DNA of 64,000 nt from Pseudonocardia sp. ICBG1293 (GTDB lineage: Bacteria; Actinomycetota; Actinomycetes; Mycobacteriales; Pseudonocardiaceae), in assembly GCF_020131355.1 (NCBI RefSeq), contig NZ_JAHLEL010000006.1:62001-126000 (forward strand), given 5' to 3'. Shown piece by piece: positions 9,434-17,021 of the stretch. Position 1 is the first letter of the stretch; each line of letters begins with the position of its first letter. Below the pieces are notes generated by a model. That model was not told the DNA's origin. It was given only the letters and a program-made list of their open reading frames with translations, and did no database searches. The position numbers and the translations under genes were made by a program.

Positions 9434-10105
9434 TCAGCCGTCGGCGTCGGCGTCGGCCGTCCCCCCGGAGTCGCTGAGGTGCACGACCGGCAGCACCGCC
9501 AGCTGCCCGGCGGTCATCGAGCGCGCGACACCCAGCACGTCGTTCTGGGCCTTGGTCATCCGCGCGTCCACCAGCCCGGACAGGCCGTAGGCGACCCGGC
9601 CCAGCAGCCGCACCGTGGTCTCGTCGACCTGCGGGCGCGGGGTGGACACGACCGCGACGCCCCGCGGGGCGCCGTCGTTGGACTGGGCGACGCCGATCTC
9701 GTAGGACTCGCGCGGGTTGACGTGCCGCGACGCGTAGTGGTCACGCAGCGTGGACATCATGTCGTGGAACCCGGTCACGTCCCCCTCGAGCTCCAGGGTG
9801 GACAGGTCCTCCTTCGTGAGGGTCTTCGTGCGGCCGGAGAAGCAGCGCACGTAGCCGATCACGGCACCCGTCCACAGCGCCTCGACCAGGGCCGGGTCGG
9901 CGTCCACTCGGACCGGGCCGGACTCCGGTCCGCCGAGCGCGGTCACCAGGTGCTCGCAGCACCGCAGCACGTACTGCAGGTCGTCGAACACCGCCGCGAG
10001 CTGGGCCAGCTCCCCGGACTCCGGGACGTCGATCCGCCGTACCGTGCCCGGGGCGGGTTGCGTGTCGGTCATCGTCCAGACGCTATCCGGGGTGGCGACG
10101 GTCAC
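9434..10105 (-). CDS. Hypothetical protein, 223 aa
   Basis: A soluble, mostly helical protein without a recognised domain. It has a pair of cysteines at CCEHLV and a conserved-looking segment VDETTVRLLGRVAYGLSGLVDARM. GTG 10105 has an AAGGAGA site 5 nt upstream; an internal ATG at 10072 is the alternative. It is divergent from the SAM-IV riboswitch and aminotransferase. The Asp/Ala tail is low in complexity. No function can be given. Confidence 0.6.
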   Translation of the reverse strand: MTVATPDSVWTMTDTQPAPGTVRRIDVPESGELAQLAAVFDDLQYVLRCCEHLVTALGGPESGPVRVDADPALVEALWTGAVIGYVRCFSGRTKTLTKEDLSTLELEGDVTGFHDMMSTLRDHYASRHVNPRESYEIGVAQSNDGAPRGVAVVSTPRPQVDETTVRLLGRVAYGLSGLVDARMTKAQNDVLGVARSMTAGQLAVLPVVHLSDSGGTADADADG

Positions 10106-10146
10106 GGTGTCTCCTTCTGAGACGGTCTGCTAGCTTCTCCGGCGAA

Positions 10147-10262
10147 GGTCACGAGTTCCAGCGCGAAGCCCCGGCTCGCTGGACGGCAACCCTCCTCCGC
10201 GGTGGGGTGCCCCGGGTGATGACCGGGCCGACGCGACACCCGCTGTCGGCAAGCGCGGATCC
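10147..10262 (+). ncRNA. SAM-IV riboswitch
   Basis: The region matches the actinobacterial SAM-IV aptamer. GGTCA (10147-10151) pairs with TGACC (10220-10224) as closing stem. The core has GAGTTCCAGCG, CCCCGGCTCGCTGG, the conserved GGCAACCCTCC and CGCGGTGGGGTGCCCCGGGTGA. A downstream GGCAAGCGCGGATCC arm provides the pseudoknot partner. Such RNAs bind S-adenosylmethionine and usually switch off sulfur-metabolism genes. The aminotransferase ATG is 42 nt after the aptamer with its site GGAGG at 10293-10297, so control of translation or transcription is possible. Identification is from memory of the consensus. Confidence 0.82.
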
Positions 10263-10304
10263 GTGCGCCACGCCGGGTCCCCGAGATCGGCCGGAGGCCC
10301 GATT

Positions 10305-11675
10305 ATGACCCTCGCCCTGTCGCGTCCCGTCCAGCACGCGCTGCCCCGCGTCGTCGGTGCGGACCTGACCGTCCCGCTCGTCGACGGCCGGTGGGCCCGC
10401 TACTGCGACCTCGACTCCGCCGCGTCGGCGCCGGCGCTGGAGAGCGTCGCCGCGCACGTCGCCCGGGTGCTGCCCTACCACGGCAGCGTGCACCGCGGGG
10501 CGGGCTGGACCTCGAAGGTCTGCACCGCGCTGGTGGAGAACGCCCGCGCCGACGTCGCGCGGTTCGTCCGGGCCCGCGCCGACGACGTCGTGGTGTTCAC
10601 CCGCAACACCACCGACGCGCTCGGCCTGCTCGCACGGGCCGTGCCCGGGCCGGTGGTGACCCTCGACCTGGAGCACCACGCCACGCTGCTGGCCTGGCGG
10701 GACCGCGAGCACCGGGTCGTCCGGGCCGGCCGGACCGTCGCCGCGACCCTCGACGCGCTGCGTGCCGAGCTCGCCGCCCGCCCCGACGCCGCGCTGGTCG
10801 CGGTCACCGGCGCGTCCAACGTGACCGGGGAGCTGCTGCCCGTCGCCGAGATCGCGCGGATCGCCCACGCCGCCGGCGCCCGGCTCTGCGTCGACGCCGC
10901 CCAGCTCGCCCCGCACCGGCGCGTGGACCTGGCCGGGTGGGGCGCGGACTACGTCGCGCTGTCCGGGCACAAGCTCTACGCGCCCTACGGCGCCGGGGTC
11001 CTCGTCGGGCGCCGGGACTGGCTCGACGCCGCCGAGCCGCACCTCGCCGGTGGGGGCGCGGTCCGCTCGGTGGGTGTCGCGCACGACGACGCCGGCCCGG
11101 GCCACACCGTCACCGGCTGGCTGCCCGCACCCCAGCGGCACGAGGGCGGCACCCCGAACGTGCTCGGCGCCGCCGCCCTGGGCGCGGCCTGCCGCACCCT
11201 GGAGGACCTCGTCGACGAGGCCGTGCCCGCCCACGAGCGCGAGCTGGCCGCCCGGCTGCACGCCGGCCTGGCGACCGTGCCCGGACTGCGCGTGCTGTCC
11301 TGCTTCGACGGCGATCCCGACGCCGACCGCACGGCGACGGTCTCGTTCACGCTGGACCCGCTGCCCGCGGGCCTGGTCGCGGCGGCGCTGTCGGCGGAGT
11401 ACGGGATCGGCGTCCGCGACGGCCGGTTCTGCGCGCACCCGCTGCTGGACCGGCTCACCGGCGGCGGTGACGCGGTGCGCGCCTCACTGGGCCTGCGCAC
11501 CGAGCACTCCGACGTCGACCGGCTGGTCGACGCGCTGACCGACCTGGTGCAGCGCGGCCCGGCCTGGACCTACGCCCTGGTCGACGGCCGGTGGGCGCCC
11601 ACCCCGGACCCGCGGCCCGCCGATCCGTTCGCGCGCGACCGTGAGCTGCCCGCCGTCCCCGGCTGCGGGGACTGA
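10305..11675 (+). CDS. Class V aminotransferase, cysteine desulfurase-like
   Basis: A 456-aa fold-type I PLP enzyme. The PLP lysine lies in LSGHKLYAPYGAGV (Lys223), with preceding LCVDAAQLAPHRRVDL (Asp binding the pyridine nitrogen) and the N-terminal substrate loop DLDSAASAPALESV. ATG 10305 is chosen because GGAGG lies 8 nt upstream. In-frame GTG 10263 would fall at the end of the riboswitch. The SAM-IV leader suggests a job in methionine/cysteine sulfur supply, but desulfurase, lyase or aminotransferase activity cannot be separated from sequence. Confidence 0.82.
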   Translation: MTLALSRPVQHALPRVVGADLTVPLVDGRWARYCDLDSAASAPALESVAAHVARVLPYHGSVHRGAGWTSKVCTALVENARADVARFVRARADDVVVFTRNTTDALGLLARAVPGPVVTLDLEHHATLLAWRDREHRVVRAGRTVAATLDALRAELAARPDAALVAVTGASNVTGELLPVAEIARIAHAAGARLCVDAAQLAPHRRVDLAGWGADYVALSGHKLYAPYGAGVLVGRRDWLDAAEPHLAGGGAVRSVGVAHDDAGPGHTVTGWLPAPQRHEGGTPNVLGAAALGAACRTLEDLVDEAVPAHERELAARLHAGLATVPGLRVLSCFDGDPDADRTATVSFTLDPLPAGLVAAALSAEYGIGVRDGRFCAHPLLDRLTGGGDAVRASLGLRTEHSDVDRLVDALTDLVQRGPAWTYALVDGRWAPTPDPRPADPFARDRELPAVPGCGD

Positions 11676-11687
11676 GCGCGGGGGCCC

Positions 11688-12140
11688 TCAGCCCGCCGAG
11701 CAGCGGTCGCAGAGGCCGAAGATCTCCAGGGTGTGCGACACCTCGGTGAAGCCGTGCTTCAGCGCGACCGACTCGGTCCAGGACTCGACCGCGGGCCCCT
11801 CGATCTCCACGGCGGCGCCGCACCGGCGGCACACCAGGTGATGGTGGTGGTGCTCGGTCTCGCAGCGCCGGTAGACGGCCTCGCCGGACGCGACCCGCAG
11901 CACGTCGACCTCACCGCCGTCGGCGAGGGTCTGCAGGGTCCGGTAGACCGTGGTCAGCCCGATGCCCTCGCCGGCGCGCCGCAGCTCCTCGTGGATCTCC
12001 TGCGCGGACCGGAAGTCCTCCAGGCGGTCGAGCAGTGCGGTGACGGCGGCCCGCTGCCGGGTGGCGCGGATCCCGCGCGGCCCGGCGGTGGACCGCTGCG
12101 CCATCGCCTCCGCGGTCGTCCGGTCGGTCGTCTCGGTCAC
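11688..12140 (-). CDS. zur: Fur-family zinc uptake regulator (Zur/FurB)
   Basis: A 150-aa Fur-family repressor. The N-terminal winged helix is TRQRAAVTALLDRLEDFRSAQEIHEELRRAG...LTTVYRTLQTL. The His-rich hinge CETEHHHHH is followed by two CxxC pairs (CRRC, CDRC) of the structural zinc site. The GTG start overlaps the stop of the ArsR gene (GTGA at 12137-12140). The SmtB-Zur order is the zinc-sensing operon known from mycobacteria, which is why Zur rather than iron Fur is proposed. Confidence 0.88.
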   Translation of the reverse strand: MTETTDRTTAEAMAQRSTAGPRGIRATRQRAAVTALLDRLEDFRSAQEIHEELRRAGEGIGLTTVYRTLQTLADGGEVDVLRVASGEAVYRRCETEHHHHHLVCRRCGAAVEIEGPAVESWTESVALKHGFTEVSHTLEIFGLCDRCSAG

Positions 12141-12511
12141 GTGTCCTCCTCGACGTGGGCGACGGCGTCCACCACGATGTGCGCCAGGTGGTCGTCCACC
12201 AGCGAGTACAGCACCTCACGGCCCTTCCGCTCGCCCTCGACCACCCCGGCGGCCTTCAGGACCCGCAGGTGCTGGCTGATCAGGGGCTGGGTGACCCCGA
12301 GCGCGTCCACCAGGTCGTGGACGCACCGGGAGTGTTCCAGCAGCTGCAGCACGATCGCGATCCGGACCGGTGCGGCGAGCGCGCGCAGCAGGTCGCCCGC
12401 GGCGGCCAGGGTGCGTGGGGCGCGGGTCGGACCCGGTTCCGGCGCGGGGTGGTGGTCGTCCGTGCCCGGGCCGGTGCCCGGTGCGTGCGTGGTCTGGGCT
12501 GCGGCAGACAT
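12137..12511 (-). CDS. smtB: ArsR/SmtB zinc-responsive repressor
   Basis: A 124-aa winged-helix metalloregulator. The HTH is DALGVTQPLISQHLRVLKAAG. The C-terminal helix carries a complete alpha5 metal site, D106-x-H108-x10-H119-x2-E122 (DDHLAH...AHVEED), as in SmtB/CzrA zinc sensors. ATG 12511 is chosen; an upstream ATG at 12589 would add a Pro-rich tail. The gene is coupled to zur. In the mycobacterial model zinc releases SmtB, allowing zur expression, and Zur then represses uptake genes. Confidence 0.87.
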   Translation of the reverse strand: MSAAAQTTHAPGTGPGTDDHHPAPEPGPTRAPRTLAAAGDLLRALAAPVRIAIVLQLLEHSRCVHDLVDALGVTQPLISQHLRVLKAAGVVEGERKGREVLYSLVDDHLAHIVVDAVAHVEEDT

Positions 12512-12604
12512 GTGGTGGACCCGTCCGTTCCCCGGAGGCGGCGGCCACACCCCCCGGCGCTGCTGTGCCGTGCCGGCCGCACCCGACATGGTAGGCGTGT
12601 TCGT

Positions 12605-12616
12605 TATCGTCGCGCC
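12605..12616 (+). promoter_or_regulatory. Leaderless promoter -10 of the monooxygenase
   Basis: TATCGT at 12605-12610 has a 6-nt spacer to GTG 12617 and no Shine-Dalgarno. The divergent smtB start is only about 105 bp away, so control regions may overlap. Confidence 0.5.
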
Positions 12617-12946
12617 GTGCTGCTGGTCTGCCGCTTCCGCGTGTCACCGTCCGACGAGGCCGCGTTCACCACGCGCGCGGCCCGTGCACTGGAGCTCCTC
12701 GCCGCCCGGCCGGGCTGCCGCGGCGGCGAGGCGGGCCGGGCGATCGAGGATCCGGCGCAGTGGGTCCTGACCGTCCGTTTCGACTCCGTCGACGCCTACC
12801 GCCGCGCTCTGGGGCCCTTCGAGGTCCGCGAGCACGTGCACCCGCTGCTGGCCGAGGCCGACACGACCACCGAGGCGACCTACGAGTCCCTGGTCACGGT
12901 CGCCCCCGGCGCCGCACCCACCCACCACCCCAGCCTGCTGAGCTGA
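12617..12946 (+). CDS. Antibiotic biosynthesis monooxygenase (ABM) domain protein
   Basis: A 109-aa single-domain ferredoxin-like protein of the ABM/YgiN type. It shows VLLVCRFRVSPSDEAAFTTRA, a central RPGCRGGEAGRAIEDPAQWVL strand-turn-strand and the FEVREHVHPLLAEA helix with His. Members act as cofactor-free monooxygenases or haem-degrading enzymes, usually as dimers. It is divergent from smtB-zur. The substrate is unknown. Confidence 0.75.
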   Translation: MLLVCRFRVSPSDEAAFTTRAARALELLAARPGCRGGEAGRAIEDPAQWVLTVRFDSVDAYRRALGPFEVREHVHPLLAEADTTTEATYESLVTVAPGAAPTHHPSLLS

Positions 12947-12953
12947 TCCCGAC

Positions 12954-13023
12954 CTCGCACGGGTTCCGGCGACCTCACACGCCCTGCAGGGGTTGCGAGG
13001 TCGCAGGAACCTGTGCGAGGTGC
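12954..13023. repeat. Long imperfect palindrome, copy 1
   Basis: The left arm (about 12954-12982) and right arm (about 12995-13023) are complementary over about 29 nt with four mismatches. The right arm reads TTGCGAGGTCGCAGGAACC then TGTGCGAGGT. The same right arm recurs at 14114-14142, on the other side of the AbiEi/DUF559-like gene. It could be a strong hairpin terminator or a mobile palindromic repeat. Confidence 0.7.
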
Positions 13024-13131
13024 CGGGTCGTCCACAGCGCGGGCGATCAGCGGGTGGCCGGGCCGGGGCCGTCCACAGCCGGACGGGTGATGGGGTTCCC
13101 CGGCTCGCGGGGGGCGGCGACGGTGGGGGGT

Positions 13132-14064
13132 ATGGACCCCGAACCGCGACCCGTGCCTGCCCCGGTGCTGCGCCGTGATCTGCTTGCGAGCGGGGTGGGC
13201 GACGAGGAGCTCCGCAGGCTCCGCACCTCGGGGCGGCTCGTCCAACTGCGCCGCGGAGCCTACGTCGGGGCCGGTGACCTCGCTCCAGAGGAACGACATC
13301 GGCAGACGGTGCGTGCGGCGGTCCGGACCCTGTCCCCGGACGCGGTGTTCAGCCACGTCTCGGCGGCCGCGATGCACGGGATCGGGTTGTGGCGGGTCCC
13401 GCTCGACCGGGTGGAGGTGACCCGGAACCGGCGCAGCGGAGCTCGGACCGTGCCGTCGGGGCGGTTCCACGCGGCGGCGCTCGCCGCGGACGAGATCACC
13501 GTCGTCGACGGCGTCCCGGTGACGACGGTGCCGCGGACGGTCGTCGACCTGGCCCGCGCTCTGCCCTTCGTCGTCGCGGTCGCGGTCGCCGACGCGGCGT
13601 TGCACGCCGGAGCGGTCACCGTCGAGGAGCTGGCCGCGGCCGTGGCCCGATCCGCGCGGCGTCCCGGTACCCCGGCCGCCCGCCGGGTGCTCGCCGCGGC
13701 CGACGGCGGCGCGGACGGCCCGGGGGAGACCCGCAGCAGGCTCCTGCTCCACTCCTGCGGCCTGCCCGCACCGGCCACCCAGCACGGGCTGCGGGACCCG
13801 GCGGGACGGTTCCTCGGCCGGGTCGACTTCTGGTGGCAGCAGGCCCGGGTGGCAGGGGAGTTCGACGGGCGCATCAAGTACGGCCGAGGACTTCACCCCG
13901 CCGGCGATCTCGAGGAGGTCCTGTGGCAGGAGAAGCTGCGGGAGGACGCGATCCGGGCCGAGGGAGTCGCAGTGGTCCGCTGGGTATGGGGCGACCTGCG
14001 CAACGCGACGTCGTTCGCCCCCACGGTCGCCAGACTGGAGCGCGCGCTGGACCGTGTCCGGTGA
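13132..14064 (+). CDS. AbiEi-type N-terminal plus DUF559-like C-terminal protein
   Basis: A 310-aa protein. The N-terminus resembles the AbiEi antitoxin-type winged helix ([29 protein letters not shown]). The middle part ([34 protein letters not shown]) is typical of these proteins. The C-terminal part fits a DUF559/Vsr-like PD-(D/E)XK fold, with D in GRVDFWW, E-x-D-x-x-K in GEFDGRIK and [18 protein letters not shown] 13132 follows a G-rich stretch. No partner AbiEii toxin gene is adjacent. Function is unknown, possibly DNA binding or nuclease. Long palindromes on both sides suggest it arrived as a unit. Confidence 0.72.
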   Translation: MDPEPRPVPAPVLRRDLLASGVGDEELRRLRTSGRLVQLRRGAYVGAGDLAPEERHRQTVRAAVRTLSPDAVFSHVSAAAMHGIGLWRVPLDRVEVTRNRRSGARTVPSGRFHAAALAADEITVVDGVPVTTVPRTVVDLARALPFVVAVAVADAALHAGAVTVEELAAAVARSARRPGTPAARRVLAAADGGADGPGETRSRLLLHSCGLPAPATQHGLRDPAGRFLGRVDFWWQQARVAGEFDGRIKYGRGLHPAGDLEEVLWQEKLREDAIRAEGVAVVRWVWGDLRNATSFAPTVARLERALDRVR

Positions 14065-14069
14065 GCGCT

Positions 14070-14142
14070 CGACGTCGCAGCCCTTTCTGCGACCTCGCAG
14101 CGTCTGCAGGGTGTGCGAGGTCGCAGGAACCTGTGCGAGGTC
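14070..14142. repeat. Long imperfect palindrome, copy 2
   Basis: The left arm (about 14072-14099) contains TTCTGCGACCTCGCA. The right arm (14113-14142) reads GTGCGAGGTCGCAGGAACC then TGTGCGAGGT, nearly identical to the right arm of copy 1 at 12995-13023. The left arm is more diverged than in copy 1. Confidence 0.65.
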
Positions 14143-14208
14143 GGCCCGTCGACGCCGTCACGACGGAGGTGCGTGCGGGGCAGGGGGTGGTGATCCATGG
14201 CGGGTCGG

Positions 14209-14258
14209 TAATCTGGGAGACCCCGTATCCGGGGGACCTCCGAACCACCTTCTCTGGA
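14209..14258 (+). promoter_or_regulatory. Probable glyS promoter -10 and ribosome binding site
   Basis: TAATCT at 14209-14214 is a good -10. GGAG at 14255-14258 lies 9 nt before GTG 14268, so glyS has a leader of about 45 nt. No T-box specifier arrangement was recognised. Confidence 0.45.
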
Positions 14259-14267
14259 GTACCGCCA

Positions 14268-15674
14268 GTGGCCAGCAAGCCCACCTCCGCCAAGATCGAG
14301 ACCATCGTCGCGCTGACCAAGCGGCGCGGATTCGTCTTCGCCTCCGGTGAGATCTACGGCGGTACCCGCTCGGCGTGGGACTACGGGCCCCTCGGCGTCG
14401 AGCTGAAGGACAACATCAAGCGCCAGTGGTGGAAGACCATGGTGACCGGCCGGGACGACGTCGTCGGCCTGGACTCCTCGGTCATCCTGCCGCGCCAGAC
14501 CTGGGTCGCCTCCGGCCACGTCGGCACCTTCTCCGACCCGCTGGTCGAGTGCGAGTCCTGCCACAAGCGCTACCGCGCCGACCAGCTGGCCGAGGAGTTC
14601 GCCGAGCGCAAGGGCCGCGACCCGGAGCAGGCCGACCAGAACGACCTGTCCGAGGTGCCCTGCCCGAACTGCGGCACCCGCGGCCGGTTCACCGCGCCGC
14701 GCGAGTTCAACATGATGCTCAAGACCTTCCTCGGCCCGGTGGAGTCCGAGGAGGGCCTGCACTACCTGCGCCCGGAGACCGCGCAGGGCATCTTCGTGAA
14801 CTTCCTGAACGTGCAGACGACCTCGCGCAAGAAGCCGCCGTTCGGCATCGGCCAGATCGGCAAGAGCTTCCGCAACGAGATCACCCCGGGCAACTTCATC
14901 TTCCGCACACGCGAGTTCGAGCAGATGGAGATGGAGTACTTCGTCGAGCCGGGCAGCGACGAGGAACTCCACCAGTACTGGATCGACGAGCGCACCCGCT
15001 GGTACACCGACCTGGGCATCTCCTCGGAGAACCTGCGGCACTACGAGCACGCCAAGGAGAAGCTCTCCCACTACTCGAAGCGCACCGTCGACATCGAGTA
15101 CCGGTTCAACTTCACCGGCCAGGAGTGGGGCGAGCTCGAGGGCATCGCGAACCGCACCGACTTCGACCTGACGGCGCACTCGAACCACTCCGGCGTCGAC
15201 CTGTCGTTCTACGACCAGGCCTCCGACACCCGGTACAAGCCGTACGTGATCGAGCCCGCCGCCGGTGTCGGCCGGTCGATGATGGCGTTCCTGATCGAGG
15301 CCTACACCGAGGACGAGGCGCCGAACGCCAAGGGCGGCGTCGACAAGCGGGTCGTCCTGAAGCTCGACCGCAGGCTCGCCCCGGTGAAGGCCGCGGTGCT
15401 GCCGCTGTCGCGCAACGCCGACCTGTCGCCGAAGGCGAAGGACCTGGCCGCGCAGCTGCGGAGGAACTGGAACGTCGACTTCGACGACGCCGGCGCCATC
15501 GGACGCCGCTACCGTCGTCAGGACGAGATCGGCACCCCGTTCTGCATCACCGTCGACTTCGACACCCTCACCGACCAGGCGGTGACGATCCGCGAGCGGG
15601 ACTCGATGGCCCAGGAGCGGGTGGCCCTCGACCAGGTCGAGACCTACCTGGCGACGCGCCTGCTCGGATGCTGA
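14268..15674 (+). CDS. glyS: Glycyl-tRNA synthetase (class II, alpha2)
   Basis: A 468-aa homodimer-type GlyRS charging tRNA-Gly. Class II signatures are [16 protein letters not shown] near the N-terminus and motif 2 [33 protein letters not shown]. Motif 3 is [17 protein letters not shown]. The C-terminal anticodon-binding domain is [13 protein letters not shown]...[19 protein letters not shown]. An insertion has a C-x2-C...C-x2-C zinc arrangement (CESC, CPNC). GTG 14268 is chosen over longer options by ribosome binding site and homology. Confidence 0.96.
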   Translation: MASKPTSAKIETIVALTKRRGFVFASGEIYGGTRSAWDYGPLGVELKDNIKRQWWKTMVTGRDDVVGLDSSVILPRQTWVASGHVGTFSDPLVECESCHKRYRADQLAEEFAERKGRDPEQADQNDLSEVPCPNCGTRGRFTAPREFNMMLKTFLGPVESEEGLHYLRPETAQGIFVNFLNVQTTSRKKPPFGIGQIGKSFRNEITPGNFIFRTREFEQMEMEYFVEPGSDEELHQYWIDERTRWYTDLGISSENLRHYEHAKEKLSHYSKRTVDIEYRFNFTGQEWGELEGIANRTDFDLTAHSNHSGVDLSFYDQASDTRYKPYVIEPAAGVGRSMMAFLIEAYTEDEAPNAKGGVDKRVVLKLDRRLAPVKAAVLPLSRNADLSPKAKDLAAQLRRNWNVDFDDAGAIGRRYRRQDEIGTPFCITVDFDTLTDQAVTIRERDSMAQERVALDQVETYLATRLLGC

Positions 15675-15691
15675 GCGGGTAGTCCGCCACC

Positions 15692-15729
15692 ACGAACGCC
15701 CCGCCCCGGGACCGGGGCGGGGCGTTCGT
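15692..15729. terminator. Strong terminator hairpin after glyS
   Basis: Perfect 18-bp arms at 15692-15709 and 15712-15729 (ACGAACGCCCCGCCCCGG and its complement) lie between convergent glyS and the 66-aa gene. Confidence 0.85.
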
Positions 15730-15743
15730 CGTGCGGGGGGTGG

Positions 15744-15944
15744 TCAGGGCCGGTAGGCCAGCAGCTGCACGCCCAGCTCGGACTCGGTGCGGCGCACCTC
15801 CTCCAGCTGCTCGGCGGACAGCGCGGCGTAGGGTGACTCGGGCCGGTAGGCTACGAGCGGGCCGCCGATGCGGTCCTCCAGCTGCCTGAGCCGGGCCAGT
15901 GCCGCCTCGTCGAGCTCGGCGGGACGCAGCGTCGGAGCACTCAT
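15744..15944 (-). CDS. Hypothetical small protein, 66 aa
   Basis: A hydrophilic small protein with a helical middle (AALSAEQLEEVRRTESELG). The motif LxAYRP appears twice (GGPLVAYRPESPY and GVQLLAYRP). ATG 15944 has GGAGG about 6 nt upstream. It is not a recognised family. Confidence 0.6.
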   Translation of the reverse strand: MSAPTLRPAELDEAALARLRQLEDRIGGPLVAYRPESPYAALSAEQLEEVRRTESELGVQLLAYRP

Positions 15945-15987
15945 CACAACCTCCGTGGTGATCGGGAGGCGGTCCGGGGCCGGACCG

Positions 15988-16025
15988 CCCCGGGACCGGG
16001 TGCCGCGCGGGTACCCGGTCCGGGG
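15988..16025. terminator. Terminator after the CorC-like pair
   Basis: Arms CCCCGGGACCGGGT (15988-16001) and ACCCGGTCCGGGG (16013-16025) have one bulge. The hairpin lies just beyond the stop of the minus-strand gene ending at 16032. Confidence 0.55.
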
Positions 16026-16031
16026 CAGCTC

Positions 16032-17021
16032 CTACACCGGTTCCTGCAGAAGCCGCTCCACCAGGTCGGAGAGGGTGACGACGCCGACCGGTCGGCCGTC
16101 GGACTCCACCAGGGCCAGGTGCGCACGCTGCTCGCGCATCGTGTTCACCGCCGTGTGGTACTGCGTGTCCGCCGGCAGGGTGAGCACCGGGCGCATCAGG
16201 TCCCGGGCCAGGGTCCCCGGCTCGCGCGTCAGCGTGTCGCGGACGTGCACGTACCCGATCGGGGTGTCCCCGTCGCGCACGACGAGCCGGAGGTGCCCGG
16301 TGCGGCGGCAGGTCGCCTGGACCGCCGCGACGTCGTCGTCCGCGGCCACCGCGGCCGGCTCGCGCGCGAGCTCACCCAGCGGAGTCCGCTCCAGCTCCAG
16401 CGCCGTGACCAGCTGGTCGCGGCGCCCCTGGTCGAGGGTCCCGGTCTTCGCCGAGTGGTCGACCAGCTGACGCAGGTCGTCGGCGTTGCGTCCCGAGGCC
16501 ATCTCGTCCACGGGCTGGACCCCGCACAGCCGCAGGCAGCGGTTGGCGGCGCCGTTGAGCAGCAGCAGCACCGGCCGGGCGGTCACCATGAACGCCCGCA
16601 TCGGGAGCGCGAGCAGGATCGCCGAGCGCTCCGGGTGCGAGATCGCCCAGGACTTCGGCGCCATCTCGCCGACCACCAGGTGCAGGAACGTCACCACGAT
16701 CAGCGAGATGACGAACGAGGCCACGCCCGCGATACCGCCGGGGATGCCCCAGCCCTCCAGGACCGGGCGCAGCGCGTAGTCCACGGCCGGCTTGCTGATG
16801 GCGCCCAGGCCCAGCACACACAGGGTGATGCCGAGCTGGGACCCGGCGAGCAGCACGGAGATGTCCCGGGAGCTGCGCAGCGCGGCCCGGGCGGCGGCCG
16901 AGGTCTGTGCGGCCTCCTCCAGCCGGTAGTTGCGGGCGGCGATCAGGGCGAACTCGATCGCGACGAAGAAGGCGCTCGCCCCGATCAGGACGACGGTCGC
17001 GATGATCTGGAAGGCACTCAT
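16032..17021 (-). CDS. CNNM/CBS membrane protein, short form
   Basis: A 329-aa DUF21/CNNM protein. About four N-terminal hydrophobic helices (IIATVVLIGASAFFVAIEFALIAA...LAGSQLGITLCVLGLGAISKP) are followed by a CBS pair (about 205-325). It lacks the C-terminal CorC_HlyC domain present in its neighbour, so the two may form a heteromeric transporter. The ATG start overlaps the upstream stop (17018-17021), so they are translated together. Confidence 0.85.
   Translation of the reverse strand: MSAFQIIATVVLIGASAFFVAIEFALIAARNYRLEEAAQTSAAARAALRSSRDISVLLAGSQLGITLCVLGLGAISKPAVDYALRPVLEGWGIPGGIAGVASFVISLIVVTFLHLVVGEMAPKSWAISHPERSAILLALPMRAFMVTARPVLLLLNGAANRCLRLCGVQPVDEMASGRNADDLRQLVDHSAKTGTLDQGRRDQLVTALELERTPLGELAREPAAVAADDDVAAVQATCRRTGHLRLVVRDGDTPIGYVHVRDTLTREPGTLARDLMRPVLTLPADTQYHTAVNTMREQRAHLALVESDGRPVGVVTLSDLVERLLQEPV

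Noticed and set aside
12954..14142. Repeated GCGAGGTCGCAGG words as a CRISPR array
   Set aside because: Only two copies 1.1 kb apart, each part of a palindrome, with a gene between them and no regular spacers.
14143..14267. T-box leader before glyS
   Set aside because: No specifier loop or T-box core sequence could be recognised, and the leader from the likely -10 is only about 45 nt.
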